A stretch of DNA of 5,592 bases from Sphingomonas sp. (GTDB taxonomy: Bacteria; Pseudomonadota; Alphaproteobacteria; Sphingomonadales; Sphingomonadaceae): the NCBI GenBank assembly GCA_019747165.1, contig JAIERC010000402.1, positions 1-5,592 of the forward strand. The letters are read 5' to 3'. The notes beneath the pieces are model-generated. The model did no database searches and was not told the origin of the DNA. It was given only the letters and a program-made list of their open reading frames with translations. Positions 1 to 4,835 of this stretch are shown here, piece by piece; position 1 is the stretch's first letter, and the number at the start of each line of letters is the position of its first letter. A program made the position numbers and the translations under genes.

Positions 1-1
1 C

Positions 2-262
2 CAGCTGCGCGAAAGCGGGATTGGCGATGTCGGCATCGGCAAAAATGTCGGCCAGATGATGAGCATGTTGGGCGGCAGGCTCGGGGCCTATCGCGAGGCA
101 TTGGCTAGCGGTGATCTGGCGCCTGCGTTGCGACGTAACCTGTATCGCGGGAACGACCCTGGTGCGAACGCGCTTGGCCATGTCAGCGCTCAATTGCTTG
201 CGTTGCGCGATTGGCTAGCCGGACAAGAGTCGGCAGCAATATTGGCGGGGCAGATCGGATGA
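2..262 (+). CDS. Ubiquinol-cytochrome c chaperone (CBP3-like), C-terminal part, truncated by window edge
   Basis: The frame is open from base 2 to a TGA at 260-262 and encodes 86 residues; the start lies to the left of the window. It opens with QLRESGIGDVGIGKNVGQM and continues with a GGRLGAYREAL segment and a later RNLYRG segment. From memory this pattern matches the C-terminal half of the Ubiq_cyt_C_chap family (CBP3/UQCC1). Those proteins assist assembly of the cytochrome b subunit of respiratory complex III at the inner membrane in alphaproteobacteria and mitochondria. An ATG at 56 lies inside this conserved stretch and is not a plausible start. The stop overlaps the ATG of the downstream DUF177 gene (ATGA, 259-262), so the two are probably co-transcribed and translationally coupled. 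The family call rests on recall of a partial protein, so it is likely rather than certain. Confidence 0.78.
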   Translation, partial: QLRESGIGDVGIGKNVGQMMSMLGGRLGAYREALASGDLAPALRRNLYRGNDPGANALGHVSAQLLALRDWLAGQESAAILAGQIG

Positions 263-810
263 CGTCGCCCGACGCAAATCAGCCCGAATTTCACCGGCCC
301 GAAAGAATTGAGACGATTGGCGATGGCAAGCGCGTCATTGCGGTTGCAGCCAATGCCGCCGAACGCACAGCCCTTGCGACGCGGTTCGGTCTGATCGAGA
401 TTGTTCGGCTCAACGGCGACTATTCGGTGGCAAGGACTCCGGCTGGGATTATTGCGGCGGGGCGGGTTACCGCTGACGTGATTCAGGCTTGTGTTGCCAC
501 GGGCGAGCCGCTCTCTGCACGAATCGATGAGCAGGTCGCCTTGTGCTTCGTCGCTGAAACCCACGCCGATCACCCTGCGGAAGAGATTGAGTTAAGCCTC
601 GACGCCCTGGACATCATCCCGTTTGACGGCGCGGCGATTGATTTGGGTGAGGCCACCGCCGAAACGATGGCGCTGGCGCTAGAACCCTTTCCGCGCAGTC
701 CCCATGCCGAAGCGATTCTGCGTAAAGTCGGCGTGCTGACTGAAGAGGAAGCCGGGCCGTTCGGGGCGTTGGCGGGGCTGAAGGCTAAGCTTGAAGAGAA
801 AAAGCCTTAA
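259..810 (+). CDS. yceD: DUF177 / YceD family protein
   Basis: The product is 183 residues. The ATG at 259 overlaps the upstream stop (ATGA) and has a G-rich stretch (GGCGGGG, 244-250) about 8 nt upstream. An in-frame ATG at 211 would add 16 residues lying inside the preceding gene, so 259 is preferred. Visible family features are an ETIGDGKR segment at about residues 18-25, CVATGEPLSARIDE at 78-91, and an acidic DLGEATAETMALALEPFPRSP stretch at about 128-148, the hallmark DLGE-x-hydrophobic-P motif of YceD. The C-terminus is lysine-rich (LKAKLEEKK). YceD-family proteins are small and soluble; bacterial and plastid members are linked to 23S rRNA accumulation, but the exact activity is not settled. 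In many bacteria yceD sits beside rpmF; here it follows the complex III chaperone gene and no rpmF is present. Its codon use is slightly more A/T-tolerant than its neighbours (for example a TTA leucine codon at residue 113). Confidence 0.86.
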   Translation: MTSPDANQPEFHRPERIETIGDGKRVIAVAANAAERTALATRFGLIEIVRLNGDYSVARTPAGIIAAGRVTADVIQACVATGEPLSARIDEQVALCFVAETHADHPAEEIELSLDALDIIPFDGAAIDLGEATAETMALALEPFPRSPHAEAILRKVGVLTEEEAGPFGALAGLKAKLEEKKP

Positions 811-1352
811 TCCTCGCTGTCCGGACCAAGGCTGGGATCGAGATCACGCGGACGGACAAAGCGCGTTAGGGTGGCGGGATGGGATGGAACATCGGCCCAG
901 CTGTCACAGGCAAAGACAAGCTCGGCCAGCGTTGCCGTCGGGAACTTAATCTCGACCTCGTCACGTAAATCGGCTTCTTCACCTTCGGGGACCAGCATTA
1001 GGACCAAATCCTCAAGCCCTGGATTATGCCCCACCAGCAGCACCCGCTCCACCCCTTCGGGTAAGACAGTCACCAGATCAAGCAGGGTTGCCGCAGAGGC
1101 AAGATAGACCCGCCGCTCCCATTCAGGCGCAATCGGCTGGCCATAGCCGGCGGCGAGATGATCAAGCGTTTCGACGACGCGCACAGCAGGCGAAGCGATA
1201 ACGTGATCAAAGGTGATCGCCTGCGCCTGCAAATAAGTGCCTATCTGCGCGGCGGCGCGTTTGCCGCGTGGGTTCAGCGCCCGATCAAAATCGCGCGCCG
1301 CCGGGTCATCCCAACCGGACTTGGCATGTCTGAGCAGTGTCAGCGTCTTCAT
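807..1352 (-). CDS. SixA-type histidine phosphatase (phosphoglycerate mutase-like fold)
   Basis: With the ATG at 1352 the product is 181 residues. The N-terminal LLRHAKSGW carries the catalytic Arg8-His9 of the histidine phosphatase superfamily in the RHAKS form typical of SixA (COG2062). It is followed by RDFDRALNPRGKRAA, then SPAVR (Ser54, Arg58) and GHNPGLEDL with the second conserved His109. The C-terminal LTRFVRPRDLD resembles other alphaproteobacterial members. E. coli SixA removes phosphate from phosphohistidine in signalling or phosphotransfer proteins; the substrate here cannot be read from sequence. A GTG at 1358 would add two residues, but it overlaps a GGAG Shine-Dalgarno that sits 5 nt before the ATG, so the ATG is preferred. 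The gene follows the helicase after a 12-nt gap and is likely in one operon with it. Its TAA stop overlaps the stop of the convergent yceD gene. Confidence 0.88.
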   Translation of the reverse strand: MKTLTLLRHAKSGWDDPAARDFDRALNPRGKRAAAQIGTYLQAQAITFDHVIASPAVRVVETLDHLAAGYGQPIAPEWERRVYLASAATLLDLVTVLPEGVERVLLVGHNPGLEDLVLMLVPEGEEADLRDEVEIKFPTATLAELVFACDSWADVPSHPATLTRFVRPRDLDPSLGPDSED

Positions 1353-1357
1353 GCCCA

Positions 1358-1361
1358 CTCC
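1358..1361 (-). promoter_or_regulatory. Shine-Dalgarno of the histidine phosphatase gene
   Basis: On the minus strand GGAG occupies 1361-1358, followed by the spacer TGGGC and then ATG at 1352. It lies wholly in the 12-nt gap after the helicase TGA (1367-1365). It decides the start: the alternative GTG at 1358 uses the last G of this site, leaving no room for a ribosome-binding spacer. Confidence 0.6.
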
Positions 1362-1364
1362 GTT

Positions 1365-4073
1365 TCAGGCCTCACTCTTTGCCTCATGCCCCAGCAGCGT
1401 GACGGATGAAAGACGCCTCGTGACCCGAATCACCGCTTCATCGAGCGTGACGCGGACAATCGGCACGCCAGGCGGGAAGGCGCTCAGCAGGCGCGAGGGC
1501 ATCGCAGCGGAGAGCAACACAAAGGCACCACGATCATCCGCGCGTCGGATCAGCCGACCAAAGGCCTGCGCCAAGCGGGCGCGGACGAAGCGATCGTCAT
1601 AGGCAGCGCCACCCCCGGCCAGCCGCCTTGCGCTATGCAAAACGGTCGGTTTCGCCCAGGGCACGCCCTCCATCACCACCAGCCGCAGCGACCGGCCCGG
1701 CACATCAACACCATCGCGCAACGCATCGGTGCCGAGCAGCGAGGCGCGCATGTCATCGCGGAAGATGTCGACCAGCGTGCCGGTGTCGATCGGATCGACA
1801 TGTTGCGCATGCAGCGACAGCCCCTCGCGCGCCAGCCGATCCGCAATTCGCGCATGGACCGCGCGCAGCCGCCGGATGGCGGTGAACAGCCCCAGCGTGC
1901 CGCCCCCCGCCGCGACGATCAGCCGGGCATAGGCATTAGCGAGCGCACCAGTATCGCCGCGCTTCACATCCGTGACGATCAGCACTTCGGCGGCATTGGC
2001 ATAATCGAACGGACTCGGCGCATCGAAATGCGCCGCCGCATGCGCGAGGTGATGCGCGCCGGTGCGGGCGTCTGCCACCGACCAGTCGCCACCGCCCTTG
2101 AGCGTTGCCGAGGTGATCAGCACGCCCTGTGCCGGTTTCAGCACAATTTCGGCAAAGGGCCGGGTCGGATCGAGCCAGCGGCGGTGGATGCCGATGTCAT
2201 ATTCGCGGCCCTCGACGCGTTCGACCGCCAGCCAATCGACGAAGTCAGGATCGGTCGGGCCGCCGACGCGCGACAGCAGCGCTAGCCAGGCCGCAACGGT
2301 ATCGGCGCGCCACGCGAGCGAGGCGATTGCCCCTTCGATCCGCGCCCGCGCTGGGCCGTCCAACCAATCGGGGCCATCGGTCAGCACCGCTTCAAGCCGC
2401 CGACCGAGCGCGACCAGCGGACGATAGAGCGCATCGAGCGCTTGGCCCGCCTGCCCCGCCGCGTCGATCAGCGCAGCATCGGGCTCGGCGAGCTCGGTTT
2501 CCAAGCCATAGCCCGCATCTTCCTTGCTATCATCGCGCGCATAGACGAGCCCGCGCACCGCCGCGAGCAAGGACTCGATTGCCCCAAAGGGCTGCCCCTC
2601 GCCGATTCGAGCGAGCCAGCCATCCGACGGCAACGCCCGCACCGCCTCGGCCGCCTCGGCAATCGCGCGTGCACCCTCCGCATCATAGCTCGCGACGTCC
2701 GATAGCCGCGCCGCCAGCCCGCGCCGCCGCCCGCGGCCGCCGCTTTCCGGCCCCGTCACCCAGCGGCGCAATTCGATCGTCTCCTGCCCGGTCAGCGCGG
2801 TCGCGAACATCGAATCGGCGGCGTCGAACAGATGATGCCCCTCGTCGAACACATAGCGGCTGGGGCGGGTGGCAGTCTCACGTCCCCGTGCTGCATTGAC
2901 CATCACCAACGCATGATTGGCGATGACGATATCGGCGTCCGCACTCGCTCTTGCTGCCTTTTCGATGAAGCATTTGCGGTAATGCGGGCAGCCGGCATAG
3001 ACGCACTCGCCGCGCCGGTCGGTGAGCGCGGTGGGGCCGTTGCGGCGGAACAGGGTGGGCAGCCAGCCCGGCAGATCGCCGCCGACCATGTCGCCATCGG
3101 CGCTATAGGCCGCCCAGCGCGCGACAAGCTGCGCGAGCACCGCTGCGCGGCCCTGAAACCCGCCCTGCAGCGCATCCTCCAGATTGAGCAGGCAGGCATA
3201 ATTCTCGCGGCCCTTGCGCGTCACTACCTTGGCACGGCGAACGGCGGCATCGGGAAAAAGGCGGGCGCTTTCATGCCCCAATTGCCGCTGCAGCGTCTTG
3301 GTGAAGGTGGAGACCCACACCGCCCCGCCCGCCTGCTCGGCCCAGAGCGAAGCGGGGGCGAGATAGCCGAGCGTCTTACCGATGCCCGTCCCCGCCTCAG
3401 CCAGCACCAGATTAGGCGAATCGCGCATCATGCGCGACGCAAAGGCGTTGCTGGCCGCCTCGGCAAAGGCGCGCTGGCCGGGGCGCTGTTCAGCGTCGCT
3501 CCCGGTCAACGTGGCGAGCCTGGCTTGGGTCTCGCCCGGATCAAGCGTCACCGTGCGCGGGGCAGGGCGGGGCGCGCCTTCGTTCCATTCAGGCAGCTTG
3601 GAGAACAGCCAGCGCTCGGCCGTTTCGGGCTTGGCGATCCGATCCGCCAAGGCAGGCACCCACGGCCAGCGTAGCCGGGCCAGCGCCTGCAGCGACGTCC
3701 ACGCCCCCTCGCGCTCTGGCCAGTTGTCCTGCGTCTGAACGATCAGCGCCGCTGCCGCCGCCCGCACGAACGGCGCGACTGCATCATCGCGCACCGGCTC
3801 GTCGAGCCCGGTCGCGCGCGCAAGGCCGCGCGGAGTCGGCACCATGAACTGCGCGGGCCGCAGAAACGCAAACAATTCCAGCAGATCGAGGCCCGACAGC
3901 TCGGGATAGCCCAGCCGCTGGCCCACCAGAGCCGCATTGAGCATGATCATCGGCGTATCGGCCGCAAGCCTGACGGCCTCACCCCGGCCGACCTGCCGCG
4001 TTTCGCCCTCATGCGCGATCCAGATGCCGCTATGGCTGGCGTGAAGGGCTGGATAGGGCAGCGGGTTCGACAC
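1365..4073 (-). CDS. dinG: DinG-like ATP-dependent DNA helicase with Fe-S cluster motif
   Basis: The product is 902 residues. It is a superfamily 2, XPD/DinG-type helicase, expected to unwind DNA 5'-3' and resolve forks, R-loops or repair intermediates. Motifs in order: Walker A EAGTGIGKT (226-234); cysteines 294, 357, 362 and 368 (the last three in GECVYAGCPHYRKC), which match the spacing of the 4Fe-4S cluster of the family; IANHALVMVN (about 384-393); the DEAH-type box DEGH (410-413); ITSATL (653-658); GTDALRDGVDVPG (781-793); and motif VI QAFGRLIRR (836-844). E. coli DinG is about 716 residues, and the excess here is an N-terminal region of about 190 residues with no Walker motif. The start is a GTG: an in-frame TAG lies only 12 nt upstream, and AGGCAGG ends 4 nt before the GTG. 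The gene is intact and leads the unit that includes the histidine phosphatase. A LexA-box-like sequence lies just upstream. The symbol reflects family membership and orthology was not tested. Confidence 0.92.
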   Translation of the reverse strand: MSNPLPYPALHASHSGIWIAHEGETRQVGRGEAVRLAADTPMIMLNAALVGQRLGYPELSGLDLLELFAFLRPAQFMVPTPRGLARATGLDEPVRDDAVAPFVRAAAAALIVQTQDNWPEREGAWTSLQALARLRWPWVPALADRIAKPETAERWLFSKLPEWNEGAPRPAPRTVTLDPGETQARLATLTGSDAEQRPGQRAFAEAASNAFASRMMRDSPNLVLAEAGTGIGKTLGYLAPASLWAEQAGGAVWVSTFTKTLQRQLGHESARLFPDAAVRRAKVVTRKGRENYACLLNLEDALQGGFQGRAAVLAQLVARWAAYSADGDMVGGDLPGWLPTLFRRNGPTALTDRRGECVYAGCPHYRKCFIEKAARASADADIVIANHALVMVNAARGRETATRPSRYVFDEGHHLFDAADSMFATALTGQETIELRRWVTGPESGGRGRRRGLAARLSDVASYDAEGARAIAEAAEAVRALPSDGWLARIGEGQPFGAIESLLAAVRGLVYARDDSKEDAGYGLETELAEPDAALIDAAGQAGQALDALYRPLVALGRRLEAVLTDGPDWLDGPARARIEGAIASLAWRADTVAAWLALLSRVGGPTDPDFVDWLAVERVEGREYDIGIHRRWLDPTRPFAEIVLKPAQGVLITSATLKGGGDWSVADARTGAHHLAHAAAHFDAPSPFDYANAAEVLIVTDVKRGDTGALANAYARLIVAAGGGTLGLFTAIRRLRAVHARIADRLAREGLSLHAQHVDPIDTGTLVDIFRDDMRASLLGTDALRDGVDVPGRSLRLVVMEGVPWAKPTVLHSARRLAGGGAAYDDRFVRARLAQAFGRLIRRADDRGAFVLLSAAMPSRLLSAFPPGVPIVRVTLDEAVIRVTRRLSSVTLLGHEAKSEA

Positions 4074-4094
4074 CTCGCCTGCCTAGCGCAGACG

Positions 4095-4109
4095 GAACGA
4101 AAGAGAAAC
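4095..4109 (-). promoter_or_regulatory. Possible LexA (SOS) box upstream of the DinG-like helicase
   Basis: The minus strand reads GTTTCTCTTTCGTTC from 4109 to 4095. The alphaproteobacterial LexA consensus is the direct repeat GTTC-N7-GTTC, and this site matches it at 7 of 8 fixed positions with a pyrimidine-rich spacer like known sites. It ends 21 nt before the GTG start of the helicase, a position where a repressor would block transcription or early elongation. E. coli dinG is a LexA target, which gives a functional reason for the site. With one mismatch, chance occurrence in a 200-bp region is not negligible, so this is tentative. Confidence 0.4.
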
Positions 4110-4168
4110 GGCGATTGCATTCGCCATTCGCCCGGCTATGCAAGGGGCATGGCTGCGTAAACCCACCC

Positions 4169-4187
4169 GCCTTGCGATCCGCAAGGC
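4169..4187. repeat. Hairpin 1 of the divergent intergenic region
   Basis: Perfect inverted repeat with 8-bp arms, GCCTTGCG (4169-4176) and CGCAAGGC (4180-4187), around a 3-nt loop. It is the first of three consecutive stem-loops between the divergent helicase and GNAT genes. No T-run follows on either strand, so it is not a terminator by itself. Confidence 0.6.
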
Positions 4188-4196
4188 ACCAAAGCG

Positions 4197-4231
4197 CGAT
4201 CCGTCGGCTGGCCGACGGATCGACCGTTTTT
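4197..4231 (+). terminator. Terminator-like hairpin 2 in the leader of the GNAT gene
   Basis: Perfect inverted repeat with 12-bp arms, CGATCCGTCGGC (4197-4208) and GCCGACGGATCG (4211-4222), separated by only TG; in RNA the top pairs would open to give a usable loop. Four bases later comes a run of five T's (4227-4231). This resembles an intrinsic terminator on the plus strand, although the ACCG between stem and T-run makes it imperfect. It lies about 45 nt before the GNAT start rather than after a gene. It could end a small upstream transcript or attenuate transcription into the GNAT gene. The hairpin is directly visible; the terminator role is inferred. Confidence 0.5.
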
Positions 4232-4234
4232 ATC

Positions 4235-4257
4235 CGCGCCTGACACTTTCAGGCGCG
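4235..4257 (+). repeat. Hairpin 3, next to the GNAT ribosome binding site
   Basis: Perfect inverted repeat with 9-bp arms, CGCGCCTGA (4235-4243) and TCAGGCGCG (4249-4257), and a 5-nt loop CACTT. It ends 3 nt before the AGGTGGA ribosome binding site at 4261. In a leader RNA its folding could affect access to that site. The stem is seen directly; a regulatory role is inferred. Confidence 0.55.
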
Positions 4258-4260
4258 ACC

Positions 4261-4267
4261 AGGTGGA
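4261..4267 (+). promoter_or_regulatory. Ribosome binding site of the GNAT gene
   Basis: AGGTGGA lies 9 nt before the ATG at 4277 and resembles AGGAGG with one change. It supports that start over other in-frame codons and suggests the gene is, or recently was, translated. Confidence 0.5.
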
Positions 4268-4276
4268 TTTTATCTC

Positions 4277-4743
4277 ATGAGCAATCAACTCTGCGTGCGC
4301 ACGATGGTGCGCGACGATCTCCCCGCTATCGTTCCCGTGCTCGACGGGACCGGACTTTTCCCGGCCGATCTGCTCGCCGACATGGCCGAGCCCTTTCTGC
4401 GCGAAACGCAGCCGCATCTCTGGCTGGTGGGGGCGATCGACGGCGACGTGCAGGGCTTCGCCTATTGCGAGCCCGAGCGGGCGACCGACGGCACCTTCAA
4501 TCTGCTCGCCATCGCCGTGAATCCGGCGATGCACGGCAGCGGCATCGGCAGTGCGTTGATCGATGCGCTCGAACACCGGTTGCGTGAGCGCGACGCGCCG
4601 TGCTGATCGTCGAGACCTCGGCGCTCGACGAATTCGCCCCAACCTGGGCGTTTTACGCAGCGCGCGGCTTTTGCGAAGAGGCGCGCATCCGTGACTTCTA
4701 CAGCGAAGGCGAGCACAAGATCGTCTTCTGGAAGCATTTATAG
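4277..4743 (+). pseudogene. GNAT family N-acetyltransferase, frameshifted
   Basis: From the ATG at 4277 the frame gives 109 residues and stops at TGA 4604-4606. It includes the acetyl-CoA-binding motif A, LLAIAVNPAMHGSGIGSAL (about residues 76-94), where HGSGIG fills the usual Q/R-x-x-G-x-G/A loop. The second half of the fold continues in the -1 frame from about 4600 to TAG 4741-4743. It gives 47 residues beginning VLIVETS and including FYAARGFCEEARIRDFY and IVFWKHL, typical of the GNAT C-terminal strands. Joined, the product would be about 155 residues, normal for the family. The shift falls between 4588, where the second frame opens, and 4606; loss of one base near CCGTG (4598-4602) would explain it. 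No slippery heptamer is apparent, so a recent disruption or a sequencing error is likelier than programmed frameshifting. The truncated product lacks the region that closes the acetyl-CoA site and is probably inactive. The acceptor substrate is unknown. Confidence 0.82.
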
Positions 4744-4750
4744 GCACAAC

Positions 4751-4782
4751 GGGGGAGCGCGCCGGGTTCGGCGCGCCCCCTT
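4751..4782 (+). terminator. G+C-rich hairpin after the GNAT gene
   Basis: It starts 7 nt after the TAG of the GNAT reading frame. The left arm 4751-4764 pairs with the right arm CGGCGCGCCCCC (4769-4780): 12 bp with a 2-nt bulge (AG, 4756-4757) and a GGTT loop. Only two T's follow, so it is a weak match to a canonical intrinsic terminator. The very stable stem at this place makes 3'-end formation or mRNA protection the best reading. It also separates the GNAT gene from lysK. Confidence 0.55.
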
Positions 4783-4793
4783 GCGCACCCGCC

Positions 4794-4807
4794 ATCGCAA
4801 TTGCGAT
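4794..4807. promoter_or_regulatory. Perfect 14-bp palindrome upstream of lysK
   Basis: ATCGCAATTGCGAT is a perfect palindrome centred between 4800 and 4801, ending 28 nt before the lysK ATG. It could be an operator for a dimeric regulator. Alternatively its 5-bp stem with AATT loop, followed by TTT, could add a minor terminator for the upstream gene. No known regulator motif was recognised and no convincing -35/-10 pair was found around it. Confidence 0.35.
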
Positions 4808-4835
4808 TTTCGGCTAATCGCGCCACAGACACGCA

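Noticed and set aside
190..573. Minus-strand open frame opposite yceD
   Set aside because: It is antisense to the YceD-family frame, which has the DLGE and P-rich motifs and a coupled start. Nothing supports the opposite strand.
781..808. Inverted repeat AAGGCT / AGCCTT at the end of yceD as a possible terminator
   Set aside because: The arms are only 6 bp with a 16-nt loop and no T-run on either strand.
1628..3738. Several long plus-strand open frames opposite the helicase gene (up to about 280 codons)
   Set aside because: They are antisense to a protein with complete, ordered helicase motifs. Their translations are compositionally biased (Arg/Pro/Ala-rich) and show no recognisable domain, which is expected opposite a high-G+C gene.
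4088..4276. A tRNA gene in the divergent intergenic region
   Set aside because: The stems are consecutive separate hairpins, not a cloverleaf. There is no T-loop GGTTCGA-type sequence and no acceptor pairing.
4138..4587. Plus-strand open frame of 149 codons overlapping the GNAT gene
   Set aside because: Its product is arginine-rich with no domain. It starts in the hairpin region without a clear ribosome binding site, and the overlapping frame encodes recognisable GNAT motifs.
4595..4606. Programmed -1 frameshifting in the GNAT gene
   Set aside because: No X-XXY-YYZ slippery heptamer or nearby stimulatory structure is seen at the junction; simple loss of one base explains the data better.
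4136..4795. Minus-strand open frame of 219 codons opposite the GNAT gene
   Set aside because: It is a shadow frame: the translation has no family features and it runs through the terminator-like hairpin and the structured leader.
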